Shown: in pieces, positions 16,118 through 24,763 of the stretch
Layout of the letters: each line of letters begins with the position of its first letter
Position numbering within the stretch: position 1 is the first letter of the stretch
NCBI GenBank assembly: GCA_000471925.1
Contig: CP006668.1
Span: forward strand, 682,001-746,000
Reading direction: 5' to 3'
Length of the DNA stretch: 64,000 nucleotides
DNA from: Ralstonia pickettii DTP0602
GTDB lineage: Bacteria > Pseudomonadota > Gammaproteobacteria > Burkholderiales > Burkholderiaceae
The notes under the pieces: generated by a model
Told to the model about the DNA's origin: nothing
The model's input: the letters and a program-made list of their open reading frames with translations, nothing else
Database searches by the model: none
Program-made: the position numbers and the translations under genes

Positions 16118-17245
16118 TCAGGCTTCCATCACCTCGCCAAAGCGCTGCAGGTGATAGTCGCTGTCGCCCAGCAACTGGTCCAGCATGGTCAAACGCTTGA
16201 AGTAGTCGCCGACCGACAGTTCGTCAGTCATGCCCATGCCGCCATGCAGCTGCACCGCCTGCTGGCCGACGAAGCGCCCGGCGCGCGCCACCGTCACCTT
16301 GGCGGCGGACAGCATGCGGCGGCGCGCCGAGGGATCGGATTCATCCAGCGCCTGTGCTGCCACATAGGCCATCGACAGCGCCAGCTCCTTCTGCACCAGC
16401 ATGTCGGCCATGCGGTGCTGCAGCGCCTGGAATGTCGCCAGCGGCTTGCCGAACTGCTGGCGCGTGCCGAGGTATTCGCCCGTGATCTCGATCAGCTTTT
16501 CCATCGCGCCCGCACCTTCGGCGCACAGCGCGGCGATGCCGTGCTCCAGGCCCACGCCCAGCGCGGCGAGGCCGTCGGCGGGTTCGCCCACCAGCGCGCT
16601 GGCCGGCACCGTCACGTCCAGCAGCGACAGGTCGGCGGCGCGCAGGCCGTCGATCGTGGGATATGCGGTGACACCTAGGCCCTTGCTGTCGCGCGGCACC
16701 AGGAACAGCGCGATCTCGTTGCTGCCGGCCACGCGCGCGGTGATCAGGTAAGCGTCGGCGGCGGCGCCGTGCCAGACCACGCTCTTGGTGCCGTTGAGCA
16801 CGTAGCCGTCGCCGCTGCGCTCGGCGCTGGCGCGCGCCGATTCCGGACGGTAGCGCGTGCCCGGCTCCAGGTAGGCCAGCGTGACGATGCGCTCGCCTGC
16901 GGCGATCGCGGGCAGCCATTCGTCTTTCTGCGCGGGGCTGCCGCTGGCGGCGAGGATGGCCGCGGCCATCACGCCGCTCGGGGTCACCGGCTCCAGCACC
17001 AGGCCGCGGCCCAGTTCGCGCTGCACCACCAGCTGGCTCGCGGGGCCTTCGCCGAAGCCGCCGAAGTCGGCCGGCACGGTCAGGCCCAGCACGCCCATCT
17101 CGGCCAGCTTGGCCCACACGCCGCGATCCAGGCTCTCGCCCGCACGCGCGCTCTTGCGGCGGGCTTCGAAGGTGTATTCGGTATCGATAAAGCGACGCAG
17201 GCTGTCCGCCAGCATCTGTTGCTCTTCGCTGTAGGTGAAGTCCAT
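16118..17245 (-). CDS. pimD: acyl-CoA dehydrogenase, PimD-type small subunit
   Basis: The 375-residue protein begins MDFTYSEEQQMLADSLRRFI. It keeps the acyl-CoA dehydrogenase fold landmarks: VPADFGGFGEGPASQLVV, GEYLGTRQQFGKPLATFQAL and AVQLHGGMGMTDELSVGDYF. It ends FKRLTMLDQLLGDSDYHL without the usual YEGT/EI catalytic and FAD-contact tail, as expected for the non-catalytic-type partner in heterodimeric dehydrogenases annotated as pimeloyl-CoA dehydrogenase small subunit. The start lies 13 bp after the large-subunit stop, so both are translated from one mRNA. It would form an alpha2beta2-like complex acting on a dicarboxylyl- or other bulky acyl-CoA. The pimelate substrate name is by family only. 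Confidence 0.82.
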   Translation of the reverse strand: MDFTYSEEQQMLADSLRRFIDTEYTFEARRKSARAGESLDRGVWAKLAEMGVLGLTVPADFGGFGEGPASQLVVQRELGRGLVLEPVTPSGVMAAAILAASGSPAQKDEWLPAIAAGERIVTLAYLEPGTRYRPESARASAERSGDGYVLNGTKSVVWHGAAADAYLITARVAGSNEIALFLVPRDSKGLGVTAYPTIDGLRAADLSLLDVTVPASALVGEPADGLAALGVGLEHGIAALCAEGAGAMEKLIEITGEYLGTRQQFGKPLATFQALQHRMADMLVQKELALSMAYVAAQALDESDPSARRRMLSAAKVTVARAGRFVGQQAVQLHGGMGMTDELSVGDYFKRLTMLDQLLGDSDYHLQRFGEVMEA

Positions 17246-17258
17246 GTCAGCTATCCCT

Positions 17259-18452
<1,194 letters not shown>

Positions 18453-18771
18453 CTGTATGTCCCCTGTGGTACGCGGGCTGCGCGGCGCCTGGGCAGATCT
18501 TGTGCGGCGTGCAGCAGCCCTCACTGTGCCGGCCGATTGTAGGGCTCGGGCGCGATTCGTTGCTTCATCAATGGTAAAGGCGTCCTTCATGCCGGCGGAA
18601 CCACCTGCGTTGGGTGGCAGCGGCGCCGAAGACCACCTTAGCGAATTGCAAATGGCTTCGCCGCCGGGCTTGGCGCAAACTGGCGCAGCACTGCTCGAGT
18701 GCTCGGGGATGCATTCCGGAGCATCCGCGAGCGGCCTGCTTTGAACCTCAGCCCGCCTTACGACTCAGCCC
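18453..18771. promoter_or_regulatory. divergent promoter region, pimC-type gene / CoA ligase
   Basis: About 320 bp separate the divergent genes. Two inverted repeats lie near the ligase start: AGCACT-N5-AGTGCT at 18687-18703 and GGATGC-N8-GCATCC at 18707-18726, the second ending 45 bp before the ATG. They are candidate operators or part of a leader hairpin. No regulator gene is adjacent, and I cannot place -35/-10 boxes with confidence. Confidence 0.4.
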
Positions 18772-20292
18772 ATGTCTTCCTTCCGCCCCAAATACATCCA
18801 CGACATTCCCCGCCACTGGGCGGCGCAGACGCCAGACGCCCCGTGCCTGTACGAGAACGGCGCCGTGATCGCCTACGGCGAGTTGTGGCGGCGCATCGAA
18901 GCCGCCCGTGACTGGATGGCGGGGCAGGGCGTGGGCGAGGGCGACCGCGTCATGGTGATCGGCGAGAACTGCAACGAGATGGTGGTCACGCTGTTCGCCA
19001 GCAGCCTGCTGCATGCGTGGCCGATCCAGGTCAACGCGCGCCTGTCGGCGCGCGAGATCGACAATATCCGCGACCATGCGCAGCCGGCGCTGGTGCTGTT
19101 CACCGGCCATGTGTCCGACGTGGCCGCCGCGCACGGCGAGCGCCTCGGCGCCAAGACCAGCGGCTGCCCGGTGTATGACGAGGGCATGCACGCGGTGCGC
19201 GCCGCCACGCCGCCCGAGCGCGTGAGTGCCGAACAGGCGCGCACCGTCGCCACGCTGATCTATACCTCCGGCACCACCGGCGCGCCCAAGGGCGTGATGG
19301 TGCCGCACGCGGGCCTGACGCACTTTGCCCGCATCTCCGCCACCTCGCGCGACATGGGCCCGGCCGACGTGGCCTATGGCGCGTTGCCGATGTCGCATAT
19401 CTTCGGCATCGCCACGGTGCTGATGGCTACCCTTTATGCGGGGGCCAGCCTGTTCCTGCGCCCGCGCTTCGACGCCAACGAAGTATTCGAGGCGCTGGCT
19501 TCGCCGGGCGTCACCATCCTGCAGGGCGTGCCGACCATGTTCACGCGCATCATGGCGGTGGCGCCGGCGCTCGGCGCCAAGGCCGGCGACTACCCGCGCC
19601 TGCGCTACCTGTACACCGGCGGCGCGCCGCTCGATCCCACGCTCAAGCGCGAGGTCGAGACGCTGTTCGGCCAGGCGCTGCACCATGGCTACGGCATCAC
19701 CGAATACGCCGGCTCGTTGTTCATCACGCGCATGGACGCGCCGCGCGCCGACTGCTCGGCGGGCTATATCGTCGAAGGCGTGGAGATCGAGATCACCGAC
19801 GCCGAAGGCAAGCTGCTGCCGGCCGGCGAGCGGGGCCAGATCCGCGTGCGTGGCCCGGGGGTGATGCTCGGCTACTACCGCAACCCCGAACAGACCGCCG
19901 AGGCGCTGCTGCCCGGCGGCTGGCTCAACACCGGCGACCTGGGCTACCTGGATGCCGACGGCGCGCTGTTTATCTCGGGCCGCTCGAAGGACCTGATCAT
20001 CCGCTCGGGCTTCAATGTTTATCCGATCGAGGTCGAGTCGGTGATCAATGCCTTCCCGGGCGTGCGCCAGTCTGCGGTGGTCGGGCGCACCACCAGCGAC
20101 GGCAACGAGGAAGTGGTGGCCTTTATCGAGATGCAGGATGGCAGCGAGCCAGACCGCAAGGCGCTCGACGCCTACCTGCGCGAGAGCCTGGCGCCGTACA
20201 AGCGTCCGGCGGAAATTCGCATCATCGACGTCATTCCCACTACGGCGAGCGGCAAGCTGCTCAAGCAACCGCTGCGCGCGCTGCTGGACTAG
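18772..20292 (+). CDS. AMP-forming acyl-CoA synthetase
   Basis: The 506-residue protein carries the adenylate-forming core motifs: TLIYTSGTTGAPKGVMVPH (P-loop, about residue 160), HGYGITEYAG (A5), WLNTGDLGYLDADG (A7), GRSKDLIIRSGFNVYPIEVE (A8 hinge) and the C-terminal TTASGKLLK with the catalytic Lys. It would activate a carboxylic acid to its CoA thioester using ATP. Its divergent placement from the PimC/PimD-type dehydrogenase suggests a shared pathway for a medium-chain or dicarboxylic acid. A Bug receptor gene follows 72 bp downstream beyond a possible terminator. Confidence 0.88.
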   Translation: MSSFRPKYIHDIPRHWAAQTPDAPCLYENGAVIAYGELWRRIEAARDWMAGQGVGEGDRVMVIGENCNEMVVTLFASSLLHAWPIQVNARLSAREIDNIRDHAQPALVLFTGHVSDVAAAHGERLGAKTSGCPVYDEGMHAVRAATPPERVSAEQARTVATLIYTSGTTGAPKGVMVPHAGLTHFARISATSRDMGPADVAYGALPMSHIFGIATVLMATLYAGASLFLRPRFDANEVFEALASPGVTILQGVPTMFTRIMAVAPALGAKAGDYPRLRYLYTGGAPLDPTLKREVETLFGQALHHGYGITEYAGSLFITRMDAPRADCSAGYIVEGVEIEITDAEGKLLPAGERGQIRVRGPGVMLGYYRNPEQTAEALLPGGWLNTGDLGYLDADGALFISGRSKDLIIRSGFNVYPIEVESVINAFPGVRQSAVVGRTTSDGNEEVVAFIEMQDGSEPDRKALDAYLRESLAPYKRPAEIRIIDVIPTTASGKLLKQPLRALLD

Positions 20293-20308
20293 ACGTTTTT
20301 CTTTACGG

Positions 20309-20338
20309 GCCCGGCACCGCGTTCCGGCCCGGGCTTTT
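20309..20338 (+). terminator. possible terminator between CoA ligase and Bug genes
   Basis: GCCCGG (20309-20314) can pair with CCGGGC (20329-20334), followed directly by TTTT. The loop is large and alternative pairings exist, so partial read-through into the Bug gene is likely. Confidence 0.45.
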
Positions 20339-20364
20339 CAGTCATATCTGGAGGAGACAACAAC

Positions 20365-21336
20365 ATGAAAACATGGACGACACTGGCGGCACTGTCCACC
20401 ACGCTGCTGTTGCAGGGCGCGGCGTGGGCTAACGACATCTACCCGTCGCGGCCGGTCAAGCTGCTGGTGGGCTACGCCCCGGGCGGCCCGGTGGACACGG
20501 CCGCGCGTATCTACGCCGAACAACTCGGCCGCGTACTCAAGCAGCCGGTGGTGGTGGACAACCGCGCCGGCGCCAGCGGCGCGATCGCCGCCGACCTGAC
20601 CGCCAAGGCGGCGCCGGACGGCTACACGCTGTACTTCGTCGCCAGCCCGACCATGACCATGACGCCGCTGATCCAGCGCTCGGTCAACTTCAACCCGACC
20701 ACGGACTTTACCTACATTGGCCTGATCACCGACTACACCAACGTGCTGCTGGTGAACAAGGACTTCCCGGCGAAGAACGTTGGCGAGCTGGTTGAGTATG
20801 CGCGCAAGCATCCGGACGACGTCTCGTTCGGATCGGCGGGCGTGGGCGCGTCCAACCACCTGTCGGCGGAACTGCTGGCGCAGATGAACAGCGTGAAGAT
20901 GCTGCACGTGCCGTACAAGGGCAACTCGCCGGCCATGGCCGATGTGATGAGCGGCAAGGTGACGTTCATGTTCGATATCACTGGCACCGCCATCGGCCAT
21001 ATCAACGGCGGCAAGGTGCGCGCGCTGGCGGTTACGTCGAAGACACGCAATCCGGCGCTGCCTAGCGTGCCGACCATGATCGAGTCGGGGCAGAAGAACT
21101 ATGACCTGACCGGGTGGTATGCGCTGATCGGGCCGCAGAAGCTGCCGGCGGATGTGGTGGACAAGCTGGTGAAGGCACAGAAGGCGATCGGCGACGATCC
21201 TGCGTATCGGCAGCGGATGGCTGCGGGCGGTTATGACGTCAATGTCAGCACGCCGAAGGCGCTGGGCGATCGTATCCAGCGTGAGCTGGCGCTGTGGGGT
21301 GGGGTGGTGAAGACGGCGAAGATCCAGGCGGATTGA
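20365..21336 (+). CDS. Bug-family tripartite tricarboxylate-type solute-binding protein
   Basis: The ATG follows CTGGAGGAGACAACAAC. The signal peptide covers residues 1-22 (LAALSTTLLLQGAAWA). The mature 301 residues begin NDIYPSRPVKLLVGYAPGGP, the defining Bug N-terminal strand and loop, and continue with VVVDNRAGASGAIAAD and MLHVPYKGNSPAMADVMSG, the conserved ligand-pocket stretch. Bug proteins bind carboxylates in the periplasm, usually for TctAB-type transporters. No tctA or tctB lies nearby, which is common in Cupriavidus and Bordetella. It may serve the upstream CoA ligase or the organic-acid operon beyond the insertion sequence. A very strong terminator follows. Confidence 0.9.
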   Translation: MKTWTTLAALSTTLLLQGAAWANDIYPSRPVKLLVGYAPGGPVDTAARIYAEQLGRVLKQPVVVDNRAGASGAIAADLTAKAAPDGYTLYFVASPTMTMTPLIQRSVNFNPTTDFTYIGLITDYTNVLLVNKDFPAKNVGELVEYARKHPDDVSFGSAGVGASNHLSAELLAQMNSVKMLHVPYKGNSPAMADVMSGKVTFMFDITGTAIGHINGGKVRALAVTSKTRNPALPSVPTMIESGQKNYDLTGWYALIGPQKLPADVVDKLVKAQKAIGDDPAYRQRMAAGGYDVNVSTPKALGDRIQRELALWGGVVKTAKIQAD

Positions 21337-21351
21337 GGGCTGTCAGGTACC

Positions 21352-21387
21352 AATGGAAAAAGCCGGCGAGAGCCGGCTTTTTCCATT
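21352..21387. terminator. strong bidirectional intrinsic terminator
   Basis: A perfect 16-bp stem (21352-21367 with 21372-21387) with a GAGA loop contains A5 on the left and T5 on the right, 15 bp after the Bug stop codon. It should terminate transcription from both sides. Confidence 0.88.
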
Positions 21388-21474
21388 GATGTAGCCGCTA
21401 GGGCCGAGTTGATGTCGCGTTGGGGGCGGGACCAAATGCCCGTGGACTTCGATAACCGCCTGGGTGCTCCCTCT

Positions 21475-21482
21475 CCCGCAAG
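21475..21482. repeat. target site duplication, left copy
   Basis: CCCGCAAG stands directly outside the left inverted repeat and is repeated at 22982-22989 outside the right one. The next base (C at 21483 and 22990) is ambiguous, so the duplication is 8 bp, or 9 bp if that C is counted as flank. Confidence 0.8.
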
Positions 21483-22981
21483 CTTGCCTTTACCCACAAC
21501 TTCCGGCGGCTTACTCGTTTTTCTGGAAGATCCGATACATTTCGGTGATTTCGTGCAAAACGAGGAAGCCGCGCCAGAGGACAGTAGCACCGGGGGGATC
21601 GTCGTTTTTGCGACCCAGGTAGCCACCGAGCTTGGCGACCCAAAGGACCGCGTCGCTGAGTTTGGGTGCCTGCTCTGGTGGCTTGGTTGTGCCGTGCGTG
21701 CGGCAGTACAAGGCCTGCCATTCGAGCGATTGCAGTAGCACCGAGCAAGGGATATCGGCTTCGAGCCGGCCCAGCATAGTTGCGTACAAGATGCGCCAGC
21801 CGATTACGGCGAACAGCGCCGTGGCCCGCAGGAACCGCTCCAGCGTCCCGAACTGCCGGGCTTCGATCTGGCAGCCACTTTTCAGGACACGATGCCAGGA
21901 TTCAATGGTCCAGCGACGGGCGTACCAGCTCAGCCGTTCGAGCACATCTTCCAGCGTTTGGGTGGGCATTGAACTGAGCAACATCCATTCGAGCGGCTCA
22001 ACGCCTTCGGGCGGGTCGAGTTCCAGCGCGTGAATGGCAAATACCTCGAGACTCGGTAGGGCCTCTGCACCGCGGCTGCGCGGCGGTCGCAGTTGGACGG
22101 GCACACAGCGCAAAGCCAGTCGGGCGCTACGCGCCTGCCTGGCGCCGCTCCTGGGCACGTGCAGTACGGTCTCCCCAAGTACAGGAGCCGCAGCAACCGT
22201 CTCCCACAGATACTTCTCTGGGTGGTCCACGCCTCGATTCCAGGCGGCCCGCACCAACCAGTCCACCCCCGCTGGGCGCGGCGCCAGGAACACGTCATAC
22301 ACATCGCCCTCGCGATCGCTGACGGCAACAAGGTGCGTGTCCGGACACTGCATCTTGAGCGGCTCAAGGCATTCCAGCCCCTCCAGCCACTTCACGCTTT
22401 CCTTGTCACGAATGGACAGCGCCCGGCGCTGCCTGGCCTTGCCCGATGCTTGCGGCGCACGCACCCACGTCTTCATGCTCAACACGCCCAGTGGCAGGCC
22501 CTCAGGCGTCACCGCCAGCACGCTGTGCAACATGAATCCGTGCAAATTGCCGCCCGTGCCGTGACCAAGTCCCTCAGTCGCGGGCAAATTTGCCAGATTG
22601 AATTCCGTGGTGTCCTGCACCGCCAATACGACAGGTACCTGCTGCATGCGACCCACGGTTTGAACGACGTGGCTCGCCAGTATTCCGTCCGGGTCGACCG
22701 CCTCATTATCAAAGAAGCGATATGCCGCCTTGAGTTGGGCACCACTCAAGGCCTGCGGGAACGAAACATGGGCTTTTTGCGCCAGTCCGCGCGCCAATGC
22801 CACAAGGCGCTGCGTGCGACGTGCATCGCCCAACTGAGCGCCACCGAATTCGTCGCTGGCCCAGTCTTCCAGATCTTCCGTATCAGGCAAAATTGCCACC
22901 ACTGATTGTCAACTTCACCCGAAGTTAACACCGTCCAATCCGGTTTACAACCTTTCCTATCGAGATGTGGGTAAAGGCAAG
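21483..22981 (-). mobile_element. IS4-family (Tn5/IS50-like) insertion sequence, complete
   Basis: The element is 1499 bp, bounded by perfect 16-bp terminal inverted repeats CTTGCCTTTACCCACA (21483-21498) and its complement (22966-22981), and flanked by 8-bp direct repeats. It contains one intact transposase gene on the minus strand. Intact ends, intact gene and identical target duplications indicate a recent insertion. It sits between the Bug gene and the minus-strand organic-acid operon and disrupts no coding sequence. Confidence 0.9.
21511..22902 (-). CDS. IS4-family DDE transposase
   Basis: The 463-residue protein starts with GTG. Its N-terminus (DWASDEFGGAQLGDARRTQR, then LAYRFFD-type KAAYRFFDNEAVDPDGIL) is that of Tn5-like transposases. 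The DDE residues are visible in order: VLAVQDTTEFNL (first Asp), AVSDREGDVYDVF (second Asp) and YARRWTIESWHRVLKSG (Glu, within the Y-R-E-K signature of the IS4 family). No frameshift or stop interrupts it, so it should be active. It cuts and joins the element ends described in the enclosing mobile element. Confidence 0.93.
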   Translation of the reverse strand: MVAILPDTEDLEDWASDEFGGAQLGDARRTQRLVALARGLAQKAHVSFPQALSGAQLKAAYRFFDNEAVDPDGILASHVVQTVGRMQQVPVVLAVQDTTEFNLANLPATEGLGHGTGGNLHGFMLHSVLAVTPEGLPLGVLSMKTWVRAPQASGKARQRRALSIRDKESVKWLEGLECLEPLKMQCPDTHLVAVSDREGDVYDVFLAPRPAGVDWLVRAAWNRGVDHPEKYLWETVAAAPVLGETVLHVPRSGARQARSARLALRCVPVQLRPPRSRGAEALPSLEVFAIHALELDPPEGVEPLEWMLLSSMPTQTLEDVLERLSWYARRWTIESWHRVLKSGCQIEARQFGTLERFLRATALFAVIGWRILYATMLGRLEADIPCSVLLQSLEWQALYCRTHGTTKPPEQAPKLSDAVLWVAKLGGYLGRKNDDPPGATVLWRGFLVLHEITEMYRIFQKNE

Positions 22982-22989
22982 CCCGCAAG
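22982..22989. repeat. target site duplication, right copy
   Basis: CCCGCAAG, identical to 21475-21482, immediately follows the right terminal inverted repeat. Confidence 0.8.
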
Positions 22990-23016
22990 CGGGAGAGGGA
23001 GCAAACCGGCAGCTCT

Positions 23017-23883
23017 TTAGCCTTCTACTTCAGCCCATCCCTGCATCGCCTGCCCGCCAGCATCATCGCCAGTCCACAGCACCAGCCGCCCAGGTTGCGC
23101 CGGATCAGCTGTGCCGCCAACAGTGATGATGTCCTGATCGAACAACGGCGCCAGCCCGCGGAACCCAAAGCGCTTCACGCGTGCCTGCGGCTGTTCACGC
23201 GCCACTAGGTCCAGCATTAGCATGGCCTGCATCGGCCCATGCACCACCAGGCCGGGGTAGCCCTCCACGTCGCGCGTGTATTCGCGGTCGTAGTGGATGC
23301 GGTGCCCGTTGAACGTCAGCGCCGAATAGCGGAACAGCATCACCGGATCCGCCTGCAGCGTGCGCTGCCATTGCGCGGTTCGCTCCAGCCGCGGGCGCGG
23401 CGCCTGTGGCTTGGACGGGTCCGGCATGGCGCGGTAGACGATGTCGTGGCGCTCGTTGACGGCGGTCTTGCCATTGACGGTCAGTTCATGGTCGACGGCG
23501 ACGAACCACAGCTCGCCGGTGCGGCCGGTCTTGTACTGCACGTCCTTGATGGTGGAGGTGCGCGTGACGGTATCGCCGAGATGCAGCGGATGGCTGAAGG
23601 TCAGCTCGCTGCCGGCCCACATGCGTCGCGGCAGCGGCACCGGCGGGAAGAAGCCGCCAAGCGAGGGATGGCCGTCGCGCCCCAGTTCGCGCTGTGGCGC
23701 GCGTGGCAGGAAATAGAGCCAGTGCCACAGCGGCGGCAGCGGGCCGGCGGCGATGGCCTCGGGATCGAGGTCGAAGGTGGCCGCGAGCCCGATGACCGGT
23801 TCCGGCGACAGCGTTTCGGTGCGCGATTCGCTGCGGCCGATCCAGCCGCGCAGGCGTTCGAGTTCGGAGTTGGCGTCAGTCAT
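23017..23883 (-). CDS. FAS1/HTD2-type MaoC-like hydratase, candidate itaconyl-CoA hydratase (Ich)
   Basis: The 288-residue protein has the double-hotdog layout of mesaconyl-C4-CoA/itaconyl-CoA hydratases. An N-terminal half has PLPPLWHWLYFLPRAPQREL and GGFFPPVPLPRRMWAGSEL. The C-terminal half has SALTFNGHRIHYDREY, in which the HxIHYD stretch carries the expected catalytic His, and YPGLVVHGPMQAMLMLDL. It is the last gene of a minus-strand cluster with CitE-like lyase, MmgE/PrpD, CaiB/BaiF transferase and acyl-CoA dehydrogenase. That is the gene set of the Pseudomonas aeruginosa itaconate locus (PA0878-PA0883), in which the MaoC-type protein hydrates itaconyl-CoA to citramalyl-CoA. Assignment rests on family plus gene context. 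Confidence 0.75.
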   Translation of the reverse strand: MTDANSELERLRGWIGRSESRTETLSPEPVIGLAATFDLDPEAIAAGPLPPLWHWLYFLPRAPQRELGRDGHPSLGGFFPPVPLPRRMWAGSELTFSHPLHLGDTVTRTSTIKDVQYKTGRTGELWFVAVDHELTVNGKTAVNERHDIVYRAMPDPSKPQAPRPRLERTAQWQRTLQADPVMLFRYSALTFNGHRIHYDREYTRDVEGYPGLVVHGPMQAMLMLDLVAREQPQARVKRFGFRGLAPLFDQDIITVGGTADPAQPGRLVLWTGDDAGGQAMQGWAEVEG

Positions 23884-23928
23884 GGCATCAAAGCCCTCTA
23901 AAACATCGGGTGGAAATCGGGGAGCGCG

Positions 23929-24753
23929 CTATTGCGCCAGCGCCAGCAGCCGGCGCGCCTGCTCGATCACGGGGCGGTCGACCATCTTGCCGTCGACCTG
24001 CACTGCATGGCTGCCGCTGGCGGTGGCTGCCAGCACGCGGCGGGCCCAGTCCAGTTGTTCGGCGCTTGGCAGGAAGCCTCCACGTACCGCGGCGAGTTGT
24101 GCCGGATGGATGCAGAGCTTGCCGGCAAAGCCGAGTTCGCGCGCGTAGGCGACATCATCGGCCAGCACCGCTTCGTCCTTCAGCGCGGTGGTCACGCCGT
24201 CGACCGGCGGCGGCAGCCCGGCCACGCGCGAGGCCAGCACGATGCGCCCGCGCGCGAAGGCCAGTGCGTTGCGCGTATGGCTGCAGCCCAGGTCGACCGC
24301 ATAGTCGAGCGAGCCGAAGGCCAGGCGCGCCACACCGGTTGCGCTCGCCACGGTATCGACCTGATGCAGGCCGCGCGCGGTCTCGATGATGGCGACCAGT
24401 TCGCCTTGCGGATTGATCGCATGCAGGGCCTGCGCGATGCCCGCCAGTGCGGCGGCATCCTCCGCTTTGGGCACCAGCAGCCCGGCCAGCGCGGTGCCGG
24501 GCGGCAGCGCGCGCAGCCAGGCCATGTCGGCGGCAAAGGCGGGCGAGGCGCTGTCGTTGATGCGGACAAAGGCGTTGGCCGCGGGACGGCCGGCCAGCCA
24601 GGCGCCGATGGCCTCGCGCGCGGCGGGCTTGGCGTCCGGATGGACCGCGTCCTCGAGGTCGAGGATCATGACATCCGGGCCGGCCGCGGCGGCCTTGCCG
24701 AAGCGTTCCGGCCGGTCGCCCGGCACGAACAGGTAAGTGACTGCAGTGGACAT
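23929..24753 (-). CDS. CitE-like CoA lyase, candidate (S)-citramalyl-CoA lyase (Ccl)
   Basis: The 274-residue protein shows the HpcH/HpaI-CitE barrel pattern: TYLFVPGDRPERFGKAAAAG, DVMILDLEDAVHPDAKPAAR (Mg-site region), VAIIETARGLHQVD, LAFGSLDYAVDLG and KLCIHPAQLAAV. These match citrate lyase beta-like and malyl/citramalyl-CoA lyases. In the itaconate pathway the family member cleaves citramalyl-CoA to acetyl-CoA and pyruvate. It starts 10 bp after the MmgE/PrpD stop and is followed 45 bp later by the hydratase gene, so the three belong to one transcript. Malyl-CoA-type activity is an alternative. Confidence 0.77.
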   Translation of the reverse strand: MSTAVTYLFVPGDRPERFGKAAAAGPDVMILDLEDAVHPDAKPAAREAIGAWLAGRPAANAFVRINDSASPAFAADMAWLRALPPGTALAGLLVPKAEDAAALAGIAQALHAINPQGELVAIIETARGLHQVDTVASATGVARLAFGSLDYAVDLGCSHTRNALAFARGRIVLASRVAGLPPPVDGVTTALKDEAVLADDVAYARELGFAGKLCIHPAQLAAVRGGFLPSAEQLDWARRVLAATASGSHAVQVDGKMVDRPVIEQARRLLALAQ

Positions 24754-24763
24754 GCGCGGGTTC

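Larger units (their letters stand above)
21466..23002. repeat. palindrome interrupted by the insertion sequence
   Basis: If the insertion sequence (21483-22981) and one copy of its 8-bp target duplication are removed, the flanks rejoin as a perfect palindrome with 14-bp arms (GCTCCCTCTCCCGC and its complement) around a central AA. The left arm is at 21466-21479 and the right arm completes at 22989-23002. A similar hairpin occurs at 59746-59778. It lies between convergent genes, so it probably was a REP-like or terminator hairpin. Confidence 0.8.
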
